Origin: Aquimarina intermedia
Lineage (GTDB): Bacteria > Bacteroidota > Bacteroidia > Flavobacteriales > Flavobacteriaceae
Length of the DNA stretch: 64,000 nucleotides
Assembly: GCF_008124785.1 (NCBI RefSeq)
Contig: NZ_VNHU01000008.1
Location: 1-64,000, forward strand
Direction of reading: 5' to 3'
In this document: one piece after another, positions 27,567 through 36,091 of the stretch
Layout: the number at the start of each line of letters is the position of its first letter
How positions within the stretch are numbered: position 1 is the stretch's first letter
The notes under the pieces: generated by a model
What the model saw: the letters and a program-made list of their open reading frames with translations, nothing else
What the model was told of the DNA's origin: nothing
The model's database searches: none
Made by a program: the position numbers and the translations under genes

Positions 27567-28095
27567 CTATAAAATTAGGTGTTTCAGTTGTTTCGTGAAT
27601 TTCACTGGTATTTTCAGTTTCCGTTTTCTCTATGGCATGAAACTTTTCTAACTGTTCCTCTTCGCCTGTAAAATAAGGAAATACATCCATAATCGGAGAT
27701 TCTGTAATTGCTGGTATACTGTAGTCACCAGTTGTGCCTTTCATTGCCGTTAACGTATTATCATACGCTTCTTTTACATCATTTGCCTGAATCAGCATAT
27801 AAAGGTTCGTTTTGCGTTCCTTTCCACTTTCTTCATCAAAAGAGATTAACGACACCTTAGATTTAAACCAACGATCCGAATTTTCAAAAGGATGAACCTC
27901 AGATAGATTAGCTACCTTGATATTAGTAATCATAAACTCTTCACTCGTATAGGCAGCCATTTCCTCATTGATTCTAGCTTCAGCTTCAGTGTATGAAATT
28001 GCGTCCAGTAAATAGGATTCGGTAGTTACCTTTTGCTCTCCTGTTTCATGCGTTTTTCTGTATTTTACTTTGCACTCGTACCACGTTACGCTCAT
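27550..28095 (-). CDS. DUF4494 domain-containing protein
   Basis: The 181-residue protein begins MSVTWYECKVKYRKTHETGE and has VTESYLLDAISYTEAEARI-like and WFKSKVSLISFDEESGKERK segments. These are the hallmarks of DUF4494, a Bacteroidota-restricted family of unknown function. The C-terminus after about residue 150 is a low-complexity acidic/Thr tail (TENTSEIHETTETPN). No signal peptide or catalytic motif is visible. It is monocistronic. Confidence 0.85.
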   Translation of the reverse strand: MSVTWYECKVKYRKTHETGEQKVTTESYLLDAISYTEAEARINEEMAAYTSEEFMITNIKVANLSEVHPFENSDRWFKSKVSLISFDEESGKERKTNLYMLIQANDVKEAYDNTLTAMKGTTGDYSIPAITESPIMDVFPYFTGEEEQLEKFHAIEKTETENTSEIHETTETPNFIASEEE

Positions 28096-28278
28096 ATCAA
28101 TTTTTTTTGGACGGCAAATATAGATTTTTCATAAAAGGAGAGAAGTATATTTTAAGAAGAGATATTCACAATTTGTTTCGAAAATGCATAAACTTCTTAT
28201 ATCATTATAGTTATAAAAAGTAGTACCTTATTCGATCAGTAAAGAATCTTTGTTAATACCGAAAAACTTCTTATAACT

Positions 28279-28707
28279 ATGGAAAAGGTATCGATGCTGT
28301 CATCTTCCGAAGTCCAAACCGTTATTGAAAGCTATCCAGCTGCATTCAGAGAACGAATTCTTATACTTCGTAAGTTGATCATAGAAACAGCAAATGTCAC
28401 CGAGCATGTCACCGTGCTAGTAGAAACATTAAAATGGGGCGAACCCAGCTATGTGACTAAAAAGGGGAGTACGCTTAGAATCGGCTGGAATCCAAAAACG
28501 CCTGATTATTACGGAATGTACTTTCACTGTGCTAGCAGATTAGTTCCTACGTTTAAAAGGGTATATAGTGATACGTTTAGTTTTGAAGGAAATCGAGCTA
28601 TTATTTTCAATCTATATGATCCGATTCCTGAAGAAGAGCTCAAAGCATGTATTAGAGCGGCACTCATCTATCATATGGCGAAACACTTACCCACTTTAGG
28701 GATTTAG
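28279..28707 (+). CDS. DUF1801 (YdhG-like) domain protein
   Basis: The 142-residue protein fits DUF1801: an N-terminal helical part (VIESYPAAFRERILILRKLI), the LVETLKWGEPSYVTKKGSTL motif and the C-terminal IRAALIYHMAKH segment. The fold resembles iron-chaperone/YdhG proteins; function here is unknown. It stands alone, with a 238-base gap to the hydrolase gene. Confidence 0.83.
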   Translation: MEKVSMLSSSEVQTVIESYPAAFRERILILRKLIIETANVTEHVTVLVETLKWGEPSYVTKKGSTLRIGWNPKTPDYYGMYFHCASRLVPTFKRVYSDTFSFEGNRAIIFNLYDPIPEEELKACIRAALIYHMAKHLPTLGI

Positions 28708-28870
28708 ATATAAATTTTTGTAGGTATATTAGATATTTTATAGAGTTTGAAGAGAAGTTTATCATGTATTATTTGATAAAAAAATAAATACACCTAGGTT
28801 TTGTTAAAATGTATGCATTGCAAGTAAGACCTCTTATAAAAAATGAATTATTTTCTTTAGGATAAATAAC

Positions 28871-28893
28871 GTAATTTGGTTTTTTCAAATTAC
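28871..28893. promoter_or_regulatory. Inverted repeat upstream of the RsbQ-like gene
   Basis: GTAATTTG (28871-28878) pairs exactly with CAAATTAC (28886-28893) across seven bases. It is 53 bases before the hydrolase ATG, in the position of a promoter or operator. GTAATTTGG resembles a Bacteroidota -7 box. Role inferred from position only. Confidence 0.35.
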
Positions 28894-28945
28894 AAGTACG
28901 AAGCATTTGTTTTAAGTACTAATACACACACAAATCAAATTTAAA

Positions 28946-29743
28946 ATGGGAGATGTTTTAAAAAGGAATAATGTGCAAATTTCAGGTAAAGGTGAACAAC
29001 CGATGTTATTTGTACATGGTTTTGGATGCGATCAAAATATGTGGCGTCTCATGGTTCCATCTTTTGATGAAGATTATAAAATAGTTTTAATAGATTTGGT
29101 AGGAGCAGGAGACTCTGATTTGTCAGCATATCATCCAGAAAAATATGCTTCGTTGCATGGCTACGCCCAAGATGTTGTTGAAGTTTGTCAAATCTTGAAT
29201 TTAAAAGAGGTAATTTTTGTCGGTCATTCTGTAAGCGCTATGATTGGTGCGCTTGCTGATATACAAGCTCCCGGTCTTTTTTCTAAGCTAATTATGATCG
29301 GACCCTCTCCCTGTTACATCAACAACGCTGATTATGTGGGTGGTTTTGATCGGAACGATATAGAAGAATTATTACAAACTATGGAATCAAATTATTTAGG
29401 TTGGTCAGCTGCACTCGCTCCAAGTATCATGGGCAATTCTGATAGACCTGAATTAGGTGAAGAATTAACCGAAAGTTTCTGTAAGATGGAACCTACCATT
29501 GCTCAGTATTTTGCTCGTGTTACTTTTTTGTCAGATAATAGAAAGGATCTTAAAAATGTGAAAGCTCATAGCCTGATAATACAATGTTCTGACGATATGA
29601 TTGCTCCAGAAGTAGTCGGTATGTATACACATCAGGCAATTACCAATAGCGAGTATAAAAAATTAAATGCAACAGGACATTGTCCTCATATGAGCGCCCC
29701 TACAGAAACCACAGCGGTCATTCGTCAATTTCTAAGCAAATAA
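28946..29743 (+). CDS. RsbQ/KAI2-type alpha/beta hydrolase
   Basis: The 265-residue protein is a close match to the RsbQ/D14/KAI2 class of small alpha/beta hydrolases. The oxyanion region is FVHGFGCDQNMWR. The nucleophile elbow GHSVSAM has Ser95, the same position as in KAI2. The Asp is in CSDDMIAP (216/217) and the His in GHCPHMS (His245). In Bacillus subtilis, RsbQ works with the PAS-domain phosphatase RsbP to signal energy stress. In plants the homologues are karrikin/strigolactone receptors. The next gene, 9 bases downstream, encodes a PAS hybrid kinase, so this hydrolase very probably makes or delivers the ligand for that PAS domain. It has no signal peptide. Confidence 0.92.
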   Translation: MGDVLKRNNVQISGKGEQPMLFVHGFGCDQNMWRLMVPSFDEDYKIVLIDLVGAGDSDLSAYHPEKYASLHGYAQDVVEVCQILNLKEVIFVGHSVSAMIGALADIQAPGLFSKLIMIGPSPCYINNADYVGGFDRNDIEELLQTMESNYLGWSAALAPSIMGNSDRPELGEELTESFCKMEPTIAQYFARVTFLSDNRKDLKNVKAHSLIIQCSDDMIAPEVVGMYTHQAITNSEYKKLNATGHCPHMSAPTETTAVIRQFLSK

Positions 29744-29752
29744 TAGACGAGT

Positions 29753-31738
29753 ATGAAAGCAACTACACCAGCAAATACTCCATATCACTCCCCAAAAGAT
29801 TGGATAGATTTATTTAAAGAAGCGCCTTGTGGCTATATACTCACAGCACCTAACGGGAGTATTTTAAAGGTCAATGACACACTATGTAACTGGTTGAAGT
29901 TTTTGCCAGAGGAGATGGAGAACACCATGCGTTTTCAAGAACTATTATCTATTGGAGGCAAATTGTTTTATGAAACACGACATATTGCACTGCTGAAGTT
30001 GCATGACCAAGCCAATGAAATCAATTACGACCTTATTTGCAAAGATGGAAGCAGCATATCAGTATTGCTTAATTCATCTCAACATAAAGATGCTAAGGGA
30101 AACATTGTAGCTTATCAATATATACTCCTTCCTTTTTCTGATCGAAAAAAATATGAAGTAGAGCTTTTAAACGCAAAGAAGGCTTCAGAAGAAGCAGTCC
30201 GAGCAAAATCTATTTTCTTGTCTACTATAACACACGAGATTAGAACGCCTATTCATGCTATTTTAAATGCCGGAAACATTTTGTTACAAGAGTATTCCTC
30301 ACAAGAACAGCGCGAATTATTAGAAGTCATCAATTTCTCAAGTAATAATTTATTGGAGTTAGTTAATTCGGTGCTTGATCTAAGTAAGATGGAAGTTGGT
30401 AAGGTAAAAATAGATGAAGCCCCCTTTAATATTCGCAGCGTATTTGAACGTTTACTACAAGTTTACCGTCCGTTAGCCTTAGGCAAGGATGTTAATTTTG
30501 AACTAATTATTTCAGAGACGGTTCCTGAAATTATGATAGGAGATGGCGGTAAGATTCGTCAGATTTTCACCAACCTTATTGGCAATGCCATTAAATTTAC
30601 ACAACAGGGGACTATACGGTTGCAACTTTCATTAAAAGCAACTGTAGAAGACCGATTTATCATTCATTTTGAGTTAAAAGATGAGGGGATCGGTATGAGT
30701 GAGTCAGAGTTAGCTAAAATTTTTGATCCTTTTACGCAAGCGAACGATACTATTCATAAGAATTTTGGAGGATCAGGATTAGGACTAAGCATTGTTCAAA
30801 AGCTTTTAAATCTGTTGGATAGTCAGTTAACTGTGAGTAGTAGGTTGGGAGAAGGTTCTACCTTTAGTTTTGATTTAGGCCTACAAAGAACTTTGGAAGA
30901 AGTCAAAGAGGAAAAAACTGAAGAAATTCTAGAGCATAAAGAAGACCTGTCTCACATTAAAATTTTAGTGGTTGATGATATTTTTTCTAACATACTTGTA
31001 ATTAAGCACTATTTTAAAATTTGGAACATTCCTTTTGAACATGTCACTAACGGAGAAGAGGCGCTCAAGCGAGTACAGGAAAAGGATTTTGACTTGGTTT
31101 TTATGGATCTTAATATGCCTGAAATGGACGGCTATCAGACTACCGAATGTATCCGTGCGCTACCTGAGGCAAAATATATGCAATTACCTATAATTGCATT
31201 GTCAGCTTATGACGCCAACGAAATAAAATTCAAAGTAAAACGCAGCGGGATGAACGGGTTGGTTCAAAAACCCTTTAGAGCGAATCAATTTTATCAAACT
31301 ATTATTGAATATGTTCGAACTGCAGACAAGCGAGCTGTACATGCAGATCCTACTATGGAGGTAACCGGGGAGCGTACTAATCATACCGAATTCTCAACTA
31401 AAATTCTTTGTGAAATTTTTGAGAACGATTGTGAAGCTATTCAAAATTATTTTGAGATAGTACTTATAGAATTAACGCAAGTTATTGAGGATTTCATCAA
31501 AATAGAAACTAGTTTTTCCCTACCAGCTTACCGGGCTGCTGTTCATAAGAATATATCTTTACTGACTATATTTCAACTGGATGTATTACGTTCAAAGATG
31601 ACTATAGCTACACAACTCTTATCTGATGATAGAAAACAGGAATTTTTACATACATCCAAAGAGATTAGAGTTGCCTTAGGGCAGTTGGCAGATTGGATAC
31701 GAGAACAAAGTAACAGCAATCAGTCAATTTGTGAATAG
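29753..31738 (+). CDS. PAS hybrid histidine kinase paired with the RsbQ-like hydrolase
   Basis: Domains of this 661-residue cytoplasmic protein, in order, are as follows. An RsbP-type PAS spans about 16-130 (APCGYILTAPNGSILKVND, then FQELLSIGGKLFYETRH). A short coiled coil spans 131-152. HisKA has His161 in STITHEIRTPIH. The HATPase has N-box GKIRQIFTNLIGNAIKF, G1 DEGIGM and G2 GGSGLGLS. A receiver spans about 402-520, with Asp452 in FMDLNMPEMDG and Lys506. The helical tail (about 545-655) could be a histidine phosphotransfer domain with His598 in AAVHKNISLL. It has no DNA-binding output, so it should pass phosphate to a separate regulator. The hydrolase gene directly upstream is its likely input partner. 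Confidence 0.92.
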   Translation: MKATTPANTPYHSPKDWIDLFKEAPCGYILTAPNGSILKVNDTLCNWLKFLPEEMENTMRFQELLSIGGKLFYETRHIALLKLHDQANEINYDLICKDGSSISVLLNSSQHKDAKGNIVAYQYILLPFSDRKKYEVELLNAKKASEEAVRAKSIFLSTITHEIRTPIHAILNAGNILLQEYSSQEQRELLEVINFSSNNLLELVNSVLDLSKMEVGKVKIDEAPFNIRSVFERLLQVYRPLALGKDVNFELIISETVPEIMIGDGGKIRQIFTNLIGNAIKFTQQGTIRLQLSLKATVEDRFIIHFELKDEGIGMSESELAKIFDPFTQANDTIHKNFGGSGLGLSIVQKLLNLLDSQLTVSSRLGEGSTFSFDLGLQRTLEEVKEEKTEEILEHKEDLSHIKILVVDDIFSNILVIKHYFKIWNIPFEHVTNGEEALKRVQEKDFDLVFMDLNMPEMDGYQTTECIRALPEAKYMQLPIIALSAYDANEIKFKVKRSGMNGLVQKPFRANQFYQTIIEYVRTADKRAVHADPTMEVTGERTNHTEFSTKILCEIFENDCEAIQNYFEIVLIELTQVIEDFIKIETSFSLPAYRAAVHKNISLLTIFQLDVLRSKMTIATQLLSDDRKQEFLHTSKEIRVALGQLADWIREQSNSNQSICE

Positions 31739-31867
31739 TAAGTAACGTAGGCTTGTTTTTTAATAGATGAAACTTGATCTGATATCTTAATAAATTTACA
31801 CAGTGCTGCTTTCTTAAAAAAAAAAGAGTAGTGTTATCGTATAAAGCTTAAAAAGAAGAAAACTAAC

Positions 31868-32335
31868 ATGATAAAAAGGATTGATGTTACGCAACATACA
31901 CTCGCTGAAGAAATATATCGAGTATTTCAGGTATCATATCGTATAGAAGCCGATATTCTAAAAGCTGAAAATTTTCCTCCACTCCAAAGAACAGTTCTTG
32001 ATCTGCAAGAGAGCACTACGGCATTTTACGGTTTTTACAAAGATGGTCAGATGGCCGCAGTAATTGAGGTGATAGAAGAAAAAAATAATACACATATTCA
32101 GAGTTTGGTCGTAGACCCTGATTATTTCCGTCAGGGAATAGGGAAACGATTAATGGATTTTGTTATGGAGCAGAATACTAATGCAATATATACCGTAGAA
32201 ACAGGGGTAGACAATGGACCGGCATGTAGTCTATATAAAAGCTTAGGTTTTATTGAGGTACAGCAATGGGATACTTCTTTTGGCGTAAGAAAGATAAGAT
32301 TTAAAAAAGGGAGCAATAAAAAAACGCCGGTATAG
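31868..32335 (+). CDS. GNAT N-acetyltransferase
   Basis: The 155-residue protein has the GNAT acetyl-CoA motif SLVVDPDYFRQGIGKRLMDF and a C-terminal NGPACSLYKSLGFIEVQQWD segment typical of YhbS/PhnO-like acetyltransferases. Acceptor unknown. A bidirectional terminator overlaps its stop. It lies 130 bases after the hybrid kinase and probably has its own promoter. Confidence 0.83.
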   Translation: MIKRIDVTQHTLAEEIYRVFQVSYRIEADILKAENFPPLQRTVLDLQESTTAFYGFYKDGQMAAVIEVIEEKNNTHIQSLVVDPDYFRQGIGKRLMDFVMEQNTNAIYTVETGVDNGPACSLYKSLGFIEVQQWDTSFGVRKIRFKKGSNKKTPV

Positions 32336-32345
32336 TAACCGGCGT
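32324..32345. terminator. Bidirectional intrinsic terminator
   Basis: ACGCCGGT (32324-32331) pairs with ACCGGCGT (32338-32345). An A-run lies upstream and TATTTCT downstream. It separates the convergent GNAT and fasciclin genes; the GNAT TAG is in the loop. Confidence 0.8.
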
Positions 32346-32371
32346 ATTTCTAATCTAACTCAAATAGTATA

Positions 32372-32959
32372 TTACATCTTGTCATTCGGTAATAAAACGG
32401 TATTGATTACATGAATTACTCCGTTAGACTGATGTACATCTGCGATGGTTACCCAAGATGTCCCACCTTTTTCATCCATAAGCATTACTTTTTTTCCTTT
32501 TAGCATAGCAGTTAGTTTCCCGCCGTTTACTGTGGTAAATATCGCTTTACCATTTCCGGCTTTAATAGCCTTTACGATATCCATAGCTTTATAATCTCCC
32601 GCAAGTACGTGATAAGTAAGAATATGATGTAGTGTCGCTTTGTTTTCTGGCATTACCAAAGTTTCAACAGTTCCTTTAGGTAATTTATTAAAAGCTTTGT
32701 TGGTTGGTGCAAAAACCGTAAAAGGTCCTTCGCCTTGTAAGGTAGCTACCAATTCTGCTGCCTTTACAGCCGCAACAAGGGTCGTGTGGTCCTTGGAGTT
32801 TAGAGCATTCTCCACAATATTTTTACTAGGATACATCGCAGCACCGCCAACCATTACTATTTTTTCTTTTTTCATCATAGTATCTTGTGCAAATGAAGAT
32901 GTTACTGCCAAAATGGTCATTGAAAAAGATACTACGGTTAAAATGTTTGATCGTTTCAT
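32372..32959 (-). CDS. Fasciclin-domain protein, exported
   Basis: The 195-residue protein has a signal peptide (MKRSNILTVVSFSMTILAVTSSFAQ) and one FAS1 domain (about 45-190). The two conserved boxes are GEGPFTVFAPTNKAF and the Tyr-His region ILTYHVLAGDY, ending VIHVINTVLLP. FAS1 domains mediate adhesion or surface interactions. No anchor is visible beyond the signal peptide. It is monocistronic with a shared terminator at its 3' end. Confidence 0.93.
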   Translation of the reverse strand: MKRSNILTVVSFSMTILAVTSSFAQDTMMKKEKIVMVGGAAMYPSKNIVENALNSKDHTTLVAAVKAAELVATLQGEGPFTVFAPTNKAFNKLPKGTVETLVMPENKATLHHILTYHVLAGDYKAMDIVKAIKAGNGKAIFTTVNGGKLTAMLKGKKVMLMDEKGGTSWVTIADVHQSNGVIHVINTVLLPNDKM

Positions 32960-33245
32960 TGTTATTTTTTTATGTTATTGTTTACAAGCATATAAACGAG
33001 ATCTATCTCGATACGGTTTTTCCAAACAATGTTTTTTAATATTTCTTTAACATTTAGGGGCTGATTGTTTAGTATTCTGAAAACAATTTTATGGATTTAA
33101 ATAACTGATAATAAGTATTGTGTATCTTTAATTAGTTAAACGGTGGAGAAAGTGATTTTAGTGAAATGGCACGAACAATTAATATTTAGGCTTATTTATT
33201 TGCAATATCTCTAGCTTGTAACAAACTACTTAAACTTGCAAATGT

Positions 33246-34001
33246 ATGAAGATACAGCTGATACGTAATGCCACCTTAAAGATTGATTATGCAGGAACCA
33301 CAATACTACTGGATCCTATGTTGTCAGCCAAAGGAGTGTTTGAATCGTTTGCCGGAATTCAAAAAAATCCTATTTCTGAATTGCCAGTGACAGTTGAAGA
33401 AATCTTGGAAGGTATTGATCTAGTCTTAGTTACTCATACCCATGAAGATCATTTAGATGAAGTGGCTAAAGAAAAATTACCCAAAGATATACCATTATTT
33501 TGTCAGCCCCCGGATCTTGCGAAAATGAAAAAATTCGGATTTACCGAAGCTGAAGAAATTGAAAGAGAGATAGTGTGGAAGGAAATTACTATCTCCCGTA
33601 CCGGCGGAAAGCATGGTAGTGGAGAAATAGAAAAGCATATGGGCGCAGTTTCAGGTTTTGTATTGCAAGCAGAAGATGAACCTACTTTGTATATTATCGG
33701 AGACAGCATTTGGGTAGATGAGGTAGAGCAGATCATCACCAATTATTCCCCTCAGGTGATTGTAACCAACTCAGGTGGCGCTTTTATTCCCGGTCATGAA
33801 AAGAATTTAATTCTAATGAATGAAGCGGATACGATGCAGGTTCTGAAAAAAGCCGGAGAGGCTCAGGTTATCGCAGTGCATATGGAGGCTTTGGATCATT
33901 GTACAGTAACAAGGGCTTCGCTAAAAAAGGTTTACGCTTTAGAAAATTTAAGGCAAGGTACCTTACACCTTCCTTTAGATGGAGAAATACTTGAATTTTA
34001 A
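33246..34001 (+). CDS. Metallo-beta-lactamase-fold hydrolase (UlaG-like)
   Basis: The 251-residue cytoplasmic protein has the MBL metal motif HTHEDHLD at residues 64-71. ISRTGGKHGSGE and YIIGDSIW follow, with a C-terminal AVHMEALDHC. It begins MKIQLIRNATLKIDYAGTTI, as in UlaG-like lactonases that lack a signal peptide. The substrate is unknown. A strong bidirectional terminator follows. Confidence 0.87.
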   Translation: MKIQLIRNATLKIDYAGTTILLDPMLSAKGVFESFAGIQKNPISELPVTVEEILEGIDLVLVTHTHEDHLDEVAKEKLPKDIPLFCQPPDLAKMKKFGFTEAEEIEREIVWKEITISRTGGKHGSGEIEKHMGAVSGFVLQAEDEPTLYIIGDSIWVDEVEQIITNYSPQVIVTNSGGAFIPGHEKNLILMNEADTMQVLKKAGEAQVIAVHMEALDHCTVTRASLKKVYALENLRQGTLHLPLDGEILEF

Positions 34002-34079
34002 TAGCTGTTAGACGTTTATCCCTATGGAATATTTGTAAATTCTTAATCATTCAATAGTACGAAGTTACATTCAGAAAAT

Positions 34080-34119
34080 AAATAAAACCGTTTACGACAC
34101 TTCGTAAACGGTTTTATTT
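34080..34119. terminator. Strong bidirectional intrinsic terminator
   Basis: A 17-base stem begins AATAAAACCGTTTACG and closes with CGTAAACGGTTTTATT around the loop ACACTT. A- and T-rich arms make it work on both strands. It sits between the convergent MBL-fold gene and the S9 peptidase. Confidence 0.92.
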
Positions 34120-34143
34120 ACTTGTTTTTATTAATTCTAGATT

Positions 34144-36084
34144 TTATTCAGCAGTGACAGTAGTATCACTATCCGAATTATTTTCAACGGTTTCCTTTTT
34201 TAAATAGGTGTCCAAAAACTTCAAAATTCTGCTGTAGGCTTCAATTTGATTTTCTTTTTTGACAAATCCGTGACCTTCATCTTCAAACAATACATATTCT
34301 ACCGGAACTCCGTTCTTTTTGACTCCTTCAACAATCTCGTCAGACTCGACTTTGAGTACTCTAGGGTCTTGAGCTCCTTGTAAAACGATAAGAGGTTTCT
34401 TCACTTTATCAGTATGAAAAAGTGGCGAAATTTTCTTTAAGCGAACAGAATCTGCGGTGTGCGGATTTCCAAGTTCCAGATACAAGGCTTCTTTGAAAGA
34501 TTCCCACCAAGAAGGGATACTTTTTAAGGTACGCATCCAATTAGTCACTCCAAAAATATTGACACCCACTTCAAATTCATCCGGAGCATAGGTCAATGCG
34601 GCCATAGTCATATAGCCACCATAGGACCCACCAATAATTCCGATCTTTGAACCGTCGATAGCCTCTTGTTGTGCTAACCAATCTTTACCTGCAATACAAT
34701 CTTTTAAATCCTTATCCCCGTGATTGAGATCGTCCATTTTATAGAATGACTTACCATAACCACTACTACCTCGGTTATTTACAGCCAAAACAGCATATCC
34801 ATGATTTACCAGATATTGAATAACAGAGCTATAACCCTGTCTTGATTGTCCGCCGGGACCTCCATGAACCCAAACTAAGGCTGGTACTTTATTGGTGGCA
34901 CTAGCTTGCTTAGGTTGATAGTATATTGCCGGAATTTCTAATCCGTCAAAAGATTTATAACGCACTACTTCTGATGGCACTAAATCTTCTGCGCTAATGT
35001 CTTTGTTTAACACATCAGTTAATTGAGTATATTCCTTTGTCTCCAAATCATAAGAATATACGTTAGAAGGTAAGTGGGTGCCGGAAACACTTAAGAGTAC
35101 CATGGATTCATCATCAGAGAAATCCACTCCCGTAACATTTTTATCTTTGAATGTAGGTAAGGTAAGTTCATTTCCCGAAGCTACATCGGTAATAGATAAA
35201 ACGGTCTGTGCGTCTTCGTTGGTGTACATTATAGTATACTTGCCGTTATCAGTGAAATAGAAAGAGCGAATATCCCATTCCTTCTCTTTTACTTTTTCCT
35301 TTTCATTCGTCTCAAGGTTATAACGCATTAATACACTATACTCTCCTTCAGCATCTGTGGTGTAATATAAATATTTACTGTCTTTTGAGAAGTCTTGAGG
35401 GGTGTTAGCACTTAAAGAGTCATTAACCTTCACTTTTTTGTTAGTCGCTGTATTCAAAATAATCAAATCGCTATCATTAGTGTTGATAGTTTTTGTCAAT
35501 GCAATAAATTTACGATCATCAGACATTCCGCCAAAATCCATACCTTCTTTATTTTCATAAATCCGTTTGGAGCTAAAGTCTTCAATTTTCATTTCGTAAT
35601 GATCCATATATTTAGGATCCCGTTCATTACTGGCGTAGAAAAAGCTAGCACCATCCTTTGCCCATCCTCTAAAAAGTGCACGTACATTTTTAAGTGGCGT
35701 CAGTGCTTTGATAGAAGTACTGTCTTTTACATACAATTTATAGATTTCATCCCCATTACCGTCCATGCGGAAAAGGATTCGCTCATCTTTGGGAAAATAA
35801 GATATACCATATACTGAAGCACTATCCGACTGTGTGATCGGACGCAACTCACCTCCTGATGAAGGTATCGTATACATATTATAAATTCCTGAACGATTAC
35901 TCGTCATTAAGACTTTAGTCTTATCCGGAGAATAACTGCTAGCATAAGCGTTTTCATTATCCATAAATTGCTCTATGGTATACTCTTTAATTTCTGGAGG
36001 AGTTTCTGCCAGGTCGCTTTTCTTCTGTTCTTTACAAGAAAATAAGAGAAGCAAGCAGACTCCAAGAATGTGCCATGTTTTCAT
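34144..36084 (-). CDS. S9 family peptidase lipoprotein
   Basis: The 646-residue protein has a lipoprotein signal with lipobox LLFSC (Cys17), so it should be lipid-anchored in the periplasm or outer membrane. A beta-propeller (about 40-370) precedes an alpha/beta-hydrolase domain with nucleophile Ser487 in GGSYGGYM, Asp in GAQDPRVLK and His in DEGHGFVKK. It should act as an exopeptidase or oligopeptidase. It lies 7 bases downstream of the VPS10-like gene on the same strand, so the two probably form an operon. It is the second S9 enzyme in the window and the more diverged from the one at 10231. Confidence 0.92.
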   Translation of the reverse strand: MKTWHILGVCLLLLFSCKEQKKSDLAETPPEIKEYTIEQFMDNENAYASSYSPDKTKVLMTSNRSGIYNMYTIPSSGGELRPITQSDSASVYGISYFPKDERILFRMDGNGDEIYKLYVKDSTSIKALTPLKNVRALFRGWAKDGASFFYASNERDPKYMDHYEMKIEDFSSKRIYENKEGMDFGGMSDDRKFIALTKTINTNDSDLIILNTATNKKVKVNDSLSANTPQDFSKDSKYLYYTTDAEGEYSVLMRYNLETNEKEKVKEKEWDIRSFYFTDNGKYTIMYTNEDAQTVLSITDVASGNELTLPTFKDKNVTGVDFSDDESMVLLSVSGTHLPSNVYSYDLETKEYTQLTDVLNKDISAEDLVPSEVVRYKSFDGLEIPAIYYQPKQASATNKVPALVWVHGGPGGQSRQGYSSVIQYLVNHGYAVLAVNNRGSSGYGKSFYKMDDLNHGDKDLKDCIAGKDWLAQQEAIDGSKIGIIGGSYGGYMTMAALTYAPDEFEVGVNIFGVTNWMRTLKSIPSWWESFKEALYLELGNPHTADSVRLKKISPLFHTDKVKKPLIVLQGAQDPRVLKVESDEIVEGVKKNGVPVEYVLFEDEGHGFVKKENQIEAYSRILKFLDTYLKKETVENNSDSDTTVTAE

Positions 36085-36091
36085 ATACTAA

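Noticed and set aside
29753..31738. Interpretation as an RsbP-type PP2C phosphatase because of the RsbQ partner
   Set aside because: The sequence has H-, N-, G1- and G2-boxes and a receiver, and no PP2C Asp motifs; it is a hybrid kinase.
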